Shown: piece after piece, positions 1-9,138 of the stretch | Position numbering within the stretch: the first letter of the stretch is position 1 | Layout: each line of letters opens with the position of its first letter | Assembly (NCBI GenBank): GCA_000212915.1 | Contig: CM001167.1 | Location: 297,780-361,779, forward strand | Direction of reading: 5' to 3' | DNA: 64,000 nt | Source: Bacteroides coprosuis DSM 18011 | GTDB taxonomy: Bacteria > Bacteroidota > Bacteroidia > Bacteroidales > Bacteroidaceae | Notes under the pieces: generated by a model | Databases searched by the model: none | What the model saw: the letters and a program-made list of their open reading frames with translations, nothing else | What the model was told of the DNA's origin: nothing | Program-made: the position numbers and the translations under genes

Positions 1-438
1 AAGATTATTATCATGACCGATGCTGATGTCGATGGTTCACACATTGACACATTGATTATGACTTTCTTCTTTAGATATATGCCTCAAATGATTCAAAATG
101 GCTATCTATATATTGCAACTCCTCCATTATACCTTTGCCGAAAAGGAAAAACAGAAGAATATTGCTGGACAGAAGAACAACGTTTAGCTTTTATCAATAA
201 TTATGGTGGAGGTTCTGAAAGTGGTATTCACATCCAACGCTACAAAGGTCTCGGAGAAATGAATGCACATCAGCTATGGGAAACCACAATGGATCCCGAC
301 AATAGAATGCTTAAGCAAGTGACTATTGATAACGCATCTGATGCAGATAGAATATTCTCTATGCTAATGGGTGAAGATGTTGGACCAAGAAGAGAATTTA
401 TTGAAGAAAATGCAACTTATGCTAATATTGACGCATAA
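1..438 (+). CDS. gyrB: DNA gyrase subunit B, C-terminal part (5'-truncated by window edge)
   Basis: This is the C-terminal end of a type IIA topoisomerase B subunit; the reading frame is open from base 1 and ends at the TAA at 436-438. The TOPRIM metal-binding motif MTDADVDGSHI is near the start, followed by QRYKGLGEMNAHQLWETTM and the ending RREFIEENATYANIDA, which is the GyrB-type tail. GyrB is the ATPase subunit that, with GyrA, introduces negative supercoils. ParE is the only serious alternative; the short tail and the YANIDA-type ending fit Bacteroidetes GyrB better. Most of the protein (ATPase and transducer domains) lies outside the window. A hairpin at 496-524 follows the stop. Confidence 0.9.
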   Translation, partial: KIIIMTDADVDGSHIDTLIMTFFFRYMPQMIQNGYLYIATPPLYLCRKGKTEEYCWTEEQRLAFINNYGGGSESGIHIQRYKGLGEMNAHQLWETTMDPDNRMLKQVTIDNASDADRIFSMLMGEDVGPRREFIEENATYANIDA

Positions 439-495
439 GATGATACTATAATTAAATAATACGTAAATCCGACCTCACATCTTACAGAGGAAAAA

Positions 496-524
496 AGCGA
501 GTAATGAACCAATCATTACTCGCT
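496..524. terminator. Bidirectional terminator between gyrB and the DUF3109 gene
   Basis: There is a perfect 12-bp stem (AGCGAGTAATGA / TCATTACTCGCT) with a 5-nt loop, A-rich on the left and T-rich on the right. It lies between two convergent genes and can serve both. Confidence 0.85.
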
Positions 525-549
525 TACTTTTTATAGCCTAAAACAAAGT

Positions 550-1137
550 TTATTCTTTAATATAACCTGCCTTTTTTAATTCATCTACTGCTATTTCTAA
601 TTCATCAAACCAAGCTTGACCAAATTTACGTATTAAGGGCTTTTCCAAGAACTTATAGACAGGAACACCTTCTTTCTCACCTAATAGTACAGCAGCTTTA
701 CAAATCTCCCATCTATGGTAATTAACAGCTTTATATTTACCAAAGTTTGAAACTCTAATAGGATATAGGTGACAAGAAACAGGCTTGTAAAAATCTGTCT
801 TACCTGCACGATATGCTTTTTCAATAGCACAATAACAGAACCCTTTTTCATCATAACAGGTAAAAACGCAATCTTTCCCATTCACTATTGATGTGACAAT
901 ATCTCCTTCTTCATCCACATATACTACTCCTTGCTCGTTGATAATTTCTTTAGCATTATCTGCTAAATCATCCCAGATAATAGGCAACACTTCTTCAAGT
1001 TTGGCAACTTCTTCTTTCTCAACAGGAGCACCAGCATCACCCTCAATACAGCATGCACCTTTACACACTCCAAGGTCGCAGATAAACTTCTCACGTAGTA
1101 CATCTAAAGTAACTACAACATCATCTATTTGAATCAT
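550..1137 (-). CDS. DUF3109 family cysteine-rich protein
   Basis: This 195-residue protein matches the DUF3109 family, which is common in Bacteroidetes and has no settled function. The visible hallmark is a set of conserved cysteines: CDLGVCKGACC near residue 20, then CVFTCYDEKGFCYC in the middle and SCHLYP after that. This arrangement resembles YkgJ-type zinc or iron-sulphur binding clusters, so metal binding is a reasonable inference. There is no signal peptide or membrane segment, so it is probably cytosolic. It is the last gene before the convergent gyrB and is separated from gpmI upstream by a terminator at 1157-1184, so it is probably transcribed alone. Confidence 0.8.
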   Translation of the reverse strand: MIQIDDVVVTLDVLREKFICDLGVCKGACCIEGDAGAPVEKEEVAKLEEVLPIIWDDLADNAKEIINEQGVVYVDEEGDIVTSIVNGKDCVFTCYDEKGFCYCAIEKAYRAGKTDFYKPVSCHLYPIRVSNFGKYKAVNYHRWEICKAAVLLGEKEGVPVYKFLEKPLIRKFGQAWFDELEIAVDELKKAGYIKE

Positions 1138-1156
1138 ATTGAAATATAACTATAAA

Positions 1157-1184
1157 AAATGCCCAAGCAATTGCTAGGGCATTT
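1157..1184 (-). terminator. Terminator downstream of gpmI
   Basis: An 8-bp stem (AAATGCCC / GGGCATTT) continues inward, after one A/A mismatch, into AGCAATTGCT. On the minus strand it is followed by a T/A-rich tract, and it lies 22 bp beyond the gpmI stop. Confidence 0.8.
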
Positions 1185-1205
1185 ATATGAAAATAGCCCT
1201 GCAGA

Positions 1206-2723
1206 CTATTCTTTAATCAAAACTTTTCCTGCCATTTCTGCTGGAGCTTCTAATCCCATAATATGTAGAATAGATGGAGCTACATCAGCTAAACGACCAT
1301 TGTCCACCTCTACATCCATCTTTTCACTTACATATACACAAGGAACAGGGTTTAGAGAGTGAGCAGTATTAGGAGAACCATCAGCATTTACTGCATTATC
1401 AGCATTACCATGATCGGCTATAATTATAGCTTCATATCCTGTTGCTTTAGCAGCTTCAATAGTTTCTTTTAAGCAAGCATCAACAGCAACTACAGCTTTT
1501 TCAATAGCTTCGTAAACACCAGTATGTCCTACCATGTCACCATTTGCATAATTCACAACGATAAAATCGTATTTATCTTCTTGGATAGCAGCAACTAATT
1601 TATCTTTCACTTCATAAGCACTCATTTCTGGCTTTAAGTCATAAGTAGCTACCTTAGGAGAAGGAACAAGAATTCTATCTTCATTATTATAAGGCTGTTC
1701 ACGACCACCATTAAAAAAGAATGTTACGTGTGCATATTTTTCGGTTTCAGCAATATGAAGTTGAGTAAGACCTTTTGATGCCACATATTCACCTAAAGTG
1801 TTCTGAACATTTTCCTTATCAAATAAGACATGAACACCTTTAAACGAGGCATCATATGGAGTCATACAATAATATTGAAGATTAGGAACAATATTCATTC
1901 CTGCATCGGGCATATCTTGCTGTGTCAGAACAATAGTAAGTTCTTTGGCACGATCATTTCGGTAATTAAAGAAAATAACGACATCACCTTCTTGAATTTT
2001 ACCATTAATAGAGCTATTTACAATTGGCTTAATGAACTCATCAGTCACACCTGCATCATAAGAAGCTTGTACAGCATCTACCATTGATGTAGCCTCAACA
2101 CCCTTACCATGTACCAACAAATCGTATGATTCTTTTACACGCTCCCAACGTTTATCACGATCCATAGCATAATAACGACCAATAACAGATGCTATTTTCC
2201 CTGTAGATTTAGCACAGTGCGCTTCCAACTGTTCGATGAATCCTTTACCACTCTTAGGATCGGTATCACGACCATCCATAAAACAATGAATGAATGTGTT
2301 TTCAATAGCATATTCCTTAGCAATATCACAAAGTTTATATAAGTGATCTAAAGAACTATGCACACCACCATCCGAAGTAAGACCCATGAAGTGAATGTTC
2401 TTGTTATTCTCTTTAGCATAGGTAAATGCAGAAACAATTTCTGGATTTTTCATAATGCTATTGTCTTCACAAGCTTTATTGATTTTCACAAGGTCTTGAT
2501 CTACTACACGGCCTGCTCCAATATTCAAGTGTCCTACCTCTGAATTACCCATTTGTCCATCAGGTAAACCTACATTTTCACCACTTGCTTGTAATTCAGA
2601 ATGTGGATATGTTTTTAGAAGATAATCCCAGTATGGAGTTGGAGTATTAAATATTACATCTTCTTTACCTTTATCTCCTATACCCCATCCATCAAGGATT
2701 ACTAATAGTGCTTTCTTTTTCAT
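1206..2723 (-). CDS. gpmI: 2,3-bisphosphoglycerate-independent phosphoglycerate mutase
   Basis: This glycolytic enzyme interconverts 3- and 2-phosphoglycerate using two Mn2+ ions, in the cytosol. At 505 residues it has the usual length of the family. The N-terminus [11 protein letters not shown] carries the first metal Asp, [17 protein letters not shown] carries the phosphorylated Ser (in NSEVGH), and [10 protein letters not shown] near residue 440 is the C-terminal metal motif of the alkaline-phosphatase superfamily. [14 protein letters not shown] marks the transferase domain. The ATG at 2723 places DGWG at the canonical distance from the N-terminus. It has its own promoter box (2767-2774) and terminator, so it is likely monocistronic. 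Confidence 0.95.
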   Translation of the reverse strand: MKKKALLVILDGWGIGDKGKEDVIFNTPTPYWDYLLKTYPHSELQASGENVGLPDGQMGNSEVGHLNIGAGRVVDQDLVKINKACEDNSIMKNPEIVSAFTYAKENNKNIHFMGLTSDGGVHSSLDHLYKLCDIAKEYAIENTFIHCFMDGRDTDPKSGKGFIEQLEAHCAKSTGKIASVIGRYYAMDRDKRWERVKESYDLLVHGKGVEATSMVDAVQASYDAGVTDEFIKPIVNSSINGKIQEGDVVIFFNYRNDRAKELTIVLTQQDMPDAGMNIVPNLQYYCMTPYDASFKGVHVLFDKENVQNTLGEYVASKGLTQLHIAETEKYAHVTFFFNGGREQPYNNEDRILVPSPKVATYDLKPEMSAYEVKDKLVAAIQEDKYDFIVVNYANGDMVGHTGVYEAIEKAVVAVDACLKETIEAAKATGYEAIIIADHGNADNAVNADGSPNTAHSLNPVPCVYVSEKMDVEVDNGRLADVAPSILHIMGLEAPAEMAGKVLIKE

Positions 2724-2766
2724 TATAAATATTTTTAGATCTTGTTATCCATTATTTATTGAGGCA

Positions 2767-2774
2767 CAAAGGTA
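2767..2774 (-). promoter_or_regulatory. Putative -7 box for gpmI
   Basis: CAAAGGTA on the plus strand reads TACCTTTG on the minus strand, a match to the Bacteroidetes -7 consensus TAnnTTTG, about 44 bp upstream of the gpmI ATG. A clear -33 TTG is not present at the usual 19-nt spacing. Confidence 0.55.
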
Positions 2775-2915
2775 CAAAAAACACAGCGTATTAAGTATTT
2801 CTTTAAAATCAATTAATATAATAAGTCAATCAAAACTGATTTTACACATTATTTTGCTAGTTGGGTATCTCATAAGCAGTTAAAAGCTCTTTGTTTAAGA
2901 ATAAAATCAAATAAA

Positions 2916-2947
2916 AAGCCTCCACTTGTTTAAACAAATGGAGGCTT
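2916..2947 (-). terminator. Terminator downstream of the second sufC-sufD pair
   Basis: A 16-bp near-perfect stem (arms 2916-2931 and 2932-2947) begins AAGCCTCCA and ends TGGAGGCTT. The only non-Watson-Crick pair is a G·U when read on the minus strand but a C/A clash on the plus strand, so it has been kept for leftward transcription from sufD. Confidence 0.85.
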
Positions 2948-2970
2948 GCAAATTAATTGAACCTATATTA

Positions 2971-4311
2971 TTATTTAATATCCGATCCAGAGCAATTACA
3001 CAACTCTCCTTTAAACCTCTTTTCAACCAATACATGAAGACGTTCTTTAAGAGGTTCAATCTTAATCTTATCTACGACCTCATTAATGAATGCAAACATA
3101 AGAAGTAAGCGTGCTTCATACATAGACATACCTCTAGTACGCATATAAAACAATGCATCTTCATCTAGCTGGCCTACTGTGGCTCCATGCGCACACTTTA
3201 CATCATCCGCATAAATTTCTAACTGTGGACGAGCATACATACGCGCATCTTTTGTTAGACAAATGCTTCTATTCGTTTGAATCGAATCTGTCTTTTGTGC
3301 ATTCGGTCGAACCAAAATCATACCTGTAAAAGCTCCTACTGACTTGTCATCTAATACATATTTATAGAGTTCATGACTTGTGCAGTGAGGAACCGAATGT
3401 TCAATAAGCGTAATATTATCAACATGTTGTTCCTTATCTGTAATAGCCATACCATTACAATCAGCATGAGCACCTTCTCCAGCAAGATAGAAATTTGTAC
3501 AATTACAGCTAATGCCGTTATGAAGTGTCATTCCATTGACTTGGACAGTACTATTTGATTCTTGATAAACAAAAGTATGATTGAATCTTTTCGACTTAGA
3601 GTTATTCTCCTCTATTTCATAAAAGTTCACATGAGCATTTTCACCTGCAAAGATCTCAGTGACCCCTGTCATTAAAAAACTTACAGGATCAATTGTATGA
3701 TTACAAAGTAAAAAGTTTACTTGACTATTTTCTTCGGCAATGATTAATAAGCGTCTATTCACCATCAAATTCTCTTTTGAAGTAAGAATATTGATTAGTT
3801 GGATAGGCATATCGACTACGGTGTTTTTAGGAATATAAATAAAGACACCATCTTGAACAAGAGCTGTATTCAATGCAACTATAGCATCTTCTCTCGTATC
3901 AGCTATCTTGCCATAATACTTGGCAAACCATTCTAAAAACCTCTCCGACATGGCATTTAACCCACCAATGGTAACACCTCTTGGTAAGATATCCTTTTTA
4001 GTAATCTCTGGATGAAAACTATCATTAACTAGAAAAGCCTGAGCAGTATCTAAATAAGGTACATCACATTTAAAAACTTCATCCACTTTCAAGGACGAAG
4101 GAGCTCTATTAAAATTCACTTTGTAATCCCCCTCAAAAAACTGAGCAACATCAGTATATTTGTATTTTTCAAGCTTTCGAGTAGGCAACCCCAACTTTTT
4201 AAAGCTAGAAATAGCACTAGGCCGAGTTCCATTAAGGATATAAGAACAATTCTCTTCAATTATCCCTCTTTCCCTCTTATATAACTCTAATAACTTTTCT
4301 GTAGTATCCAT
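2971..4311 (-). CDS. sufD: FeS assembly protein SufD, second copy
   Basis: This SufD-family scaffold protein (446 residues) partners SufB and SufC in Fe-S cluster assembly. It has the beta-helix core of the SufB/SufD family with the conserved C-terminal stretch DDVKCAHGATVGQLDEDALFYMRTRG. The ATG at 4311 was chosen because it sits 1 nt after the sufC stop and is preceded by GGAGAG inside the sufC end; an upstream in-frame ATG at 4383 would overlap sufC by 71 bp. It is clearly paralogous to the sufD at 7793-9136 but diverged over its full length. Its C-terminus reads CNCSGSDIK rather than CSGCAVCK, losing two cysteines. Whether the pair is redundant or specialised cannot be told from the sequence. 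Confidence 0.88.
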   Translation of the reverse strand: MDTTEKLLELYKRERGIIEENCSYILNGTRPSAISSFKKLGLPTRKLEKYKYTDVAQFFEGDYKVNFNRAPSSLKVDEVFKCDVPYLDTAQAFLVNDSFHPEITKKDILPRGVTIGGLNAMSERFLEWFAKYYGKIADTREDAIVALNTALVQDGVFIYIPKNTVVDMPIQLINILTSKENLMVNRRLLIIAEENSQVNFLLCNHTIDPVSFLMTGVTEIFAGENAHVNFYEIEENNSKSKRFNHTFVYQESNSTVQVNGMTLHNGISCNCTNFYLAGEGAHADCNGMAITDKEQHVDNITLIEHSVPHCTSHELYKYVLDDKSVGAFTGMILVRPNAQKTDSIQTNRSICLTKDARMYARPQLEIYADDVKCAHGATVGQLDEDALFYMRTRGMSMYEARLLLMFAFINEVVDKIKIEPLKERLHVLVEKRFKGELCNCSGSDIK

Positions 4312-4312
4312 A

Positions 4313-5065
4313 TTATTTCTCTCCTTCCTCTTTAATCCAATCATACCCTTTCTCTTCCAAAAGTAAAGCCAACTCTGGACCACCCGACTTTACAATTTTT
4401 CCCCCATAAAGGACATGAACATAATCAGGTTTAATATAGTCTAGTAATCTTTGATAATGAGTAATAATAATAAAACTTCTTTCAGGAGATTTATATTGGT
4501 TGACGCCATTAGCTACAATTCTTAAGGCATCAATATCCAACCCTGAATCGGTTTCATCTAGAATACTCAATGTCGGTTCAAGAAGAGCCATCTGAAATAT
4601 TTCATTCCTTTTTTTCTCCCCTCCCGAGAATCCTTCATTTACAGCTCTAGAGGTTAAATTTCCATCTAGCTTAACAAGGTCTCTTTTTTCCTTCATTATC
4701 TTCAGGAAATCTTCTGCACTTACGTGAGGTAAGCCTCTATATTCTCTCTGTCCATTCATTGCTGAACGAAGAAAACGTGTCATACTTACACCTGGTATCT
4801 CCACAGGATACTGAAAACTCAAAAATAAGCCTTCGCCAGCACGTTCCTCAGGCTCTAACTGAAGCAGATCTTTATCAAGATACTCTACAGTACCCTTCGT
4901 AATTTCATAATTGGGATTCCCAATCAAAACATTTCCTAAAGTACTCTTACCTGAACCATTAGGTCCCATTATAGCATGAGTTTCTCCTCTATTTATACTT
5001 AGGTTGATCCCTTTTAGAATTTCATTTCCGTTAATACTAGCATGCAAGTTTTTTATTTTTAACAT
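4313..5065 (-). CDS. sufC: FeS assembly ATPase SufC, second copy
   Basis: This is the ABC-type ATPase of the SUF machinery, 250 residues, cytosolic, energising SufB-SufD scaffolds. The Walker [10 protein letters not shown], signature [11 protein letters not shown], Walker [13 protein letters not shown] and switch His in ITHYQR are all intact, so it should be catalytically competent. An ungapped hand alignment with the other SufC in this window (9139-9891) gives 186 of 250 identical residues, about 74%. The differences are spread evenly and spare all ATPase motifs, so this is an old duplication or an acquired paralogue rather than a recent copy. It is followed directly by its own sufD. Confidence 0.92.
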   Translation of the reverse strand: MLKIKNLHASINGNEILKGINLSINRGETHAIMGPNGSGKSTLGNVLIGNPNYEITKGTVEYLDKDLLQLEPEERAGEGLFLSFQYPVEIPGVSMTRFLRSAMNGQREYRGLPHVSAEDFLKIMKEKRDLVKLDGNLTSRAVNEGFSGGEKKRNEIFQMALLEPTLSILDETDSGLDIDALRIVANGVNQYKSPERSFIIITHYQRLLDYIKPDYVHVLYGGKIVKSGGPELALLLEEKGYDWIKEEGEK

Positions 5066-5343
5066 AGATAGATCTTTTTATAGAATGAATTATTGGCATA
5101 AGTCTATATATCATTCAAATTGACTAGTGATAAGTAAGCTCCTATCAAAGTCTTATGCTATATCTAGATTAAATTAATCCACCACGATTTTCAATAGACT
5201 TAAAATGACAACTATTGTTATAGTACTCAAAAAAGAGTATTATGAATCAGGATAAACTTAACCTTTACATATTAATGATTTAAGAGGCTGAAATGTTCTA
5301 TTTATTTAGATGTATTCTATATTAAAAGTTTTATATATAAAAA
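5066..5343. other. Intergenic region upstream of the second sufCD pair
   Basis: About 275 bp are AT-rich without a credible gene on either strand. It should hold the promoter of the second sufC-sufD pair, but no convincing TAnnTTTG box was found on the minus strand. No riboswitch-like or IscR-like palindrome was recognised. Confidence 0.5.
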
Positions 5344-5364
5344 AAGCACTATAAAATAGTGCTT
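5344..5364 (-). terminator. Terminator downstream of rnhB
   Basis: An 8-bp perfect stem (AAGCACTA / TAGTGCTT) has a 5-nt loop and is followed on the minus strand by a run of Ts. It separates the main suf operon and rnhB from the second sufCD pair. Confidence 0.85.
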
Positions 5365-5389
5365 AACATTAAAATTGAATTTTAATCAT

Positions 5390-5989
5390 TTAGAAAATTG
5401 AGAGCTGTTTATCTTTTAACAATCGAAAAGTATGGCGATGTAGCGGAGTAATTCCATACTTCTCAATAGCTTCTCTATGCTTCTTTGTTGGATACCCTTT
5501 GTTATGATTCCAGTCATAGTTTGGATATTTATTATGTTGAGCTAGCATATAATCATCACGATAAGTCTTAGCTAATATTGAGGCTGCAGCAATAGATAGA
5601 AAAGTAGCATCACCTTTCACTATAGTTGTATGCTTTATACCGTCATAAGGGTTAAAACGATTACCATCAATCAATAAATGCTCTGGTCTTACTTTAAGGC
5701 AATCAATAGCTCTATGCATTGCTAAAAAGGAAGCATTTAAAATATTAATTTTATCTATTTCTTCAACAGAAACTACTCCAACTCCACATGCTAATGCTTC
5801 ATTCTCTATAATAACACGCAGTTCATAACGTTTTTTCTCTGACAACTGCTTGGAGTCATTTAGTAAGTTGTTTTCGAAATCAGAAGGTAAAATTACTGCC
5901 GCAGCAAAAACAGGACCTGCTAAACATCCTCTGCCTGCTTCATCACAGCCTGCCTCTATACGTTCTTTTAATAAATATTGTTTCAACAT
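5390..5989 (-). CDS. rnhB: Ribonuclease HII
   Basis: This enzyme cleaves RNA in RNA-DNA hybrids and at single embedded ribonucleotides. At 199 residues it has the normal length. The [14 protein letters not shown] motif carries the first two acidic catalytic residues (DEAGRG), LLIDGNRF holds the next Asp, and [14 protein letters not shown] is the typical conserved helix. The tail ends [10 protein letters not shown], also typical of the family. It lies downstream of the lipoprotein gene with a terminator between them, and its own terminator follows at 5344-5364. A type 1 RNase H is also present at 41889-42527. Confidence 0.95.
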   Translation of the reverse strand: MLKQYLLKERIEAGCDEAGRGCLAGPVFAAAVILPSDFENNLLNDSKQLSEKKRYELRVIIENEALACGVGVVSVEEIDKINILNASFLAMHRAIDCLKVRPEHLLIDGNRFNPYDGIKHTTIVKGDATFLSIAAASILAKTYRDDYMLAQHNKYPNYDWNHNKGYPTKKHREAIEKYGITPLHRHTFRLLKDKQLSIF

Positions 5990-6052
5990 TATCTAAAACT
6001 TTTTACAAATATACTGATATCAAAAACTAGGAGAAGCAATATACACCATAAA

Positions 6053-6080
6053 AAAGGCACCTCAAGAAAGAGATGCCTTT
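6053..6080 (-). terminator. Terminator downstream of the NlpE-like lipoprotein gene
   Basis: The 11-bp stem AAAGGCACCTC / GAGATGCCTTT has a 6-nt loop. The single imperfect pair is a G·U only on the minus strand, in keeping with leftward transcription. It probably ends the long rimP-to-suf transcript. Confidence 0.8.
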
Positions 6081-6103
6081 AAATGTATATTTTAAAATTC
6101 TTA

Positions 6104-6559
6104 TTATTCAAATACTTCAGTTTGATTTAAGATGTAATGAGGTGCTAATTCACTTGTCACTTCTTCTTGATCCTGAGTAAGCATTTTAAGTCTACCTTCT
6201 TCTACTTTATAGTATGATTTTTCATTTTCATTTCTAAATAAAGTAAGAACATTCTCATTTAAAGAATAAGAACCTTTTTCTTGAAACTCTCCATCTTCTT
6301 TATCAATGAATGTTTCATGAAGTTCATAGCTATTGTCATCATTAAGAATTAATGTAACTTGAATACCTGGAGCATCAGCAGCAGGAATGACCCCTTGATA
6401 AATACCACAATAACTTAATGAATTTTCAGCATTGTGCATATCCACAACTTGTTCCGTATTATTCTGAGCCACAACTTCATTCTTATTCTCAGATTTATTG
6501 GTGTTTTTACAAGCGACTACACTTAAACACACACATAAGGTTAAGATTATTTTTTTCAT
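6104..6559 (-). CDS. NlpE N-terminal domain-like lipoprotein
   Basis: This 151-residue protein has a lipoprotein signal (MKKIILTLCVCLSVVAC, lipidated Cys17), so it is anchored to the inner or outer membrane facing the periplasm. Residues 50-145 follow the NlpE_N pattern: GIYQGVIPAADAPGIQVTL, then LNDDNSYEL, a KGSYSL turn and a YYKVEEGRLKML strand. In classical NlpE the first motif reads PCADCPGI; here both cysteines of the CxxC are replaced by Ala, so copper or redox chemistry through that motif is not possible. It sits 13 bp downstream of sufS and is probably part of that operon. The function is unknown, possibly envelope stress sensing by analogy. Confidence 0.75.
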   Translation of the reverse strand: MKKIILTLCVCLSVVACKNTNKSENKNEVVAQNNTEQVVDMHNAENSLSYCGIYQGVIPAADAPGIQVTLILNDDNSYELHETFIDKEDGEFQEKGSYSLNENVLTLFRNENEKSYYKVEEGRLKMLTQDQEEVTSELAPHYILNQTEVFE

Positions 6560-6572
6560 TTCTATCTATTGT

Positions 6573-7784
6573 TTAAAACATTGAGCAAACTCTATTTATC
6601 CCATTTATAAGGATATCTACTTCTTCTTTAGTATTGTATAATGCAAATGATGCTCTTACTGTACCTTCTATTCCTAAACGAATCATCAAGGGTTGAGCAC
6701 AATGATGCCCTGTTCTGACAGCAATACCTAAACGATCCAATAAAGTACCCATATCAAAGTGATGGATATTTCCAACTAAGAATGAAACAACACTTGTCTT
6801 CTCTTTTGCCGTACCGATCAACCGCATACCCTCTATCTCACTCAAGCGAGCCATAGCATAATGAGTTAATTCAAGTTCGTGAGCAGCTATTTTATCTAAA
6901 CCAATACTATCTATATACTCTAAAGCTTTAGCTAAGCCAGTTGTTCCAACATAGTCCGGAGTACCAGCTTCAAACTTAAAAGGCAACTCATTAAATACAG
7001 TTTTTTCAAAGCTGACAGATTGAATCATTTCTCCACCGCCTTGATAGGGAGGCATTTTATCAAGCCACTTTTCTTTACCATAAAGAACTCCAACACCTGT
7101 TGGTCCATAAGCCTTATGAGCAGAGAACACATAGAAATCAACATCTAAAGCTTGTACATCAACGGCTTTATGAGGAATGGCTTGTGCACCATCTAGCAGT
7201 ACAGGAACATCATGCGAATGTGCTATTTCAATGATTTCTCGAACAGGATTTATCGTTCCTAACACATTTGATACATGAGCTAAACTAACTAGTTTTGTTT
7301 TGTTATTGAATATCTTTCGATATTCATCCATACACAACTCACCTTCATTTGTTATGGGTACCACTCGTAAAACAATTCCTTTACGCTGTTCTAACAACTG
7401 CCAAGGCACAATATTACTATGATGCTCCATTTCCGATACAATCACCTCGTCTCCCTCTTTGAGAAAAGCTTCACCAAAACATGAAGCTACAAGGTTAATA
7501 GACTCGGTAGTCCCTCGAGTAAAGATAACCTCACCAACGGAAGCAGCATTTATATGCCTTCTAACTATTTCTCTTGCACCTTCATGCAGTTCTGTAGCTT
7601 GTTGAGAAAGGTAGTGAACACCACGATGAACATTTGCATTTACAGTAAAATATTCATCAGACATTGCATCTACCACTACTCTAGGTTTTTGAGAAGTAGC
7701 TCCGTTATCTAAATAAACGAGAGGTTTACCATATACTTCTCTTGAAAGTATAGGAAAGTCTGCTCTAATTTTATCTAAATCCAT
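6573..7784 (-). CDS. sufS: Cysteine desulfurase SufS
   Basis: This PLP-dependent class V aminotransferase-fold enzyme takes sulphur from L-cysteine, leaving alanine and an enzyme persulfide for Fe-S assembly. At 403 residues it has the usual SufS length. The PLP lysine lies in SAHKAYGPTGVG, the early YLDNGATSQKP motif is typical, and the catalytic persulfide Cys is in RTGHHCAQPL near residue 360. The gene starts 8 bp after sufD, completing sufB-C-D-S. No sufE or sufU sulphur-transfer partner is seen in this window; a partner may be encoded elsewhere. Confidence 0.95.
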   Translation of the reverse strand: MDLDKIRADFPILSREVYGKPLVYLDNGATSQKPRVVVDAMSDEYFTVNANVHRGVHYLSQQATELHEGAREIVRRHINAASVGEVIFTRGTTESINLVASCFGEAFLKEGDEVIVSEMEHHSNIVPWQLLEQRKGIVLRVVPITNEGELCMDEYRKIFNNKTKLVSLAHVSNVLGTINPVREIIEIAHSHDVPVLLDGAQAIPHKAVDVQALDVDFYVFSAHKAYGPTGVGVLYGKEKWLDKMPPYQGGGEMIQSVSFEKTVFNELPFKFEAGTPDYVGTTGLAKALEYIDSIGLDKIAAHELELTHYAMARLSEIEGMRLIGTAKEKTSVVSFLVGNIHHFDMGTLLDRLGIAVRTGHHCAQPLMIRLGIEGTVRASFALYNTKEEVDILINGINRVCSMF

Positions 7785-7792
7785 TTTATTAA

Positions 7793-9136
7793 TTATTTAC
7801 AAACAGCACAACCCGAGCATTTACTCAATTCTCCTCTAAAGCGTTTTTCAACTAAAATATGTAAGCGATCTTTCAATGCTTCGATTGAAATTGTATCAAT
7901 AACTTCATTTACAAAAGCAAACATAAGCAATAAACGAGCTTCATGCTTTGATATTCCTCTTGCACGCATATAAAATAAAGCGGTTTCATCTAGCTGACCT
8001 ACTGTAGCTCCATGTCCACATTTCACATCATCAGCATAAATTTCCAATTGTGGTCGAGCATACATCCGTGCATCTTTAGTAACGCATAGGTTGCGATTCG
8101 TTTGTTGTGAATTCGTTTTTTGTGCATCTGGACGCACTAATACTAATCCTGTAAAAGCACCTACAGAGTGATCATCTAGAACATATTTAAATAGCTCATT
8201 ACTTGTACAATTAGGCACAACGTGATCAATTAATGTTGTGTTATCCACATGCTGGTTCTTATCCTCTATTGCCATACCATGACAATCAATATGTGCTCCC
8301 TCACCCAATAGTTTTACTTCAATAGTATTACGAGTAGCACCATTATGTAAAGTCATATTATTTAGCAACACATTACTGTTAGCATCCTGACTAACAAATA
8401 CATTGTTAAAACGAGCTGTTCTAGTGTGTGTTTCTTCTAACTCATAGAAGTCGAAGTTTGCATTTTCTCCCACAAAGATTTCCGTAACTCCTGTTGAGAG
8501 AAATTCAACCTCATCTACAGCATGATTACATATTAACATTTTAGCCTGGGCTCCTCTTTCTAGAATGATTAACAAACGACGATTAGACATTAAATTCACA
8601 TCTGCTCGTAGAAGATTAATCAGTTGTATAGGTTCTTCTATGATTACATTTTTGGGAATGTACAAAAGGATTCCATCTTGAGCAAACGCCGTGTTCAAAG
8701 CAGAAATAGCATCCTTAGACGTATCAGCCAACTGCCCATAATACTTTTCTACTATATCTGCATATTTATCACCTAAATCCTTCAAACTACCAAAAACGAC
8801 ACCATCAGGAATTAATGATTGCTTTCTAACTTCAGGATAAAAAACATCATTAACCATAAAGCATTCAATAGTATTTAAATTGGGGACATCACATTTAAAT
8901 ACACTATCTGGATTTGCAGGAATATTTAATCTTTTTAAATTAATACCATAATCAGGTTCAAAGAACTTGGCTACATCGGTATATTTAAAATCCTCTAGTT
9001 TCTTAGTTGGAAAACCTTGTTTTTCAAAATCAGAAATAGCATTTTTTCTAAGCCTATTCATTATGACTGAACTATTGCTATTAATCACCTTTTCTGATTG
9101 AGAGAACAGATCTATATATTGTTTTTCTGCACCCAT
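7793..9136 (-). CDS. sufD: FeS assembly protein SufD (main operon copy)
   Basis: This 447-residue SufD-family protein lies in the canonical position between sufC and sufS. The C-terminal half carries the family signature DDVKCGHGATVGQLDETALFYMRARG, and the extreme C-terminus is CSGCAVCK, a cysteine-rich tail absent from the paralogue at 2971-4311. SufD forms the SufBC2D scaffold and is linked to iron entry. Intergenic gaps to sufC (2 bp) and sufS (8 bp) indicate co-translation. Confidence 0.93.
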   Translation of the reverse strand: MGAEKQYIDLFSQSEKVINSNSSVIMNRLRKNAISDFEKQGFPTKKLEDFKYTDVAKFFEPDYGINLKRLNIPANPDSVFKCDVPNLNTIECFMVNDVFYPEVRKQSLIPDGVVFGSLKDLGDKYADIVEKYYGQLADTSKDAISALNTAFAQDGILLYIPKNVIIEEPIQLINLLRADVNLMSNRRLLIILERGAQAKMLICNHAVDEVEFLSTGVTEIFVGENANFDFYELEETHTRTARFNNVFVSQDANSNVLLNNMTLHNGATRNTIEVKLLGEGAHIDCHGMAIEDKNQHVDNTTLIDHVVPNCTSNELFKYVLDDHSVGAFTGLVLVRPDAQKTNSQQTNRNLCVTKDARMYARPQLEIYADDVKCGHGATVGQLDETALFYMRARGISKHEARLLLMFAFVNEVIDTISIEALKDRLHILVEKRFRGELSKCSGCAVCK

Positions 9137-9138
9137 AA

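Noticed and set aside
4312-4383. Upstream start for the second sufD
   Set aside because: It would overlap sufC by about 70 bp and adds a Trp/Lys-rich extension absent from the other SufD; the ATG at 4311 has a proper ribosome site.
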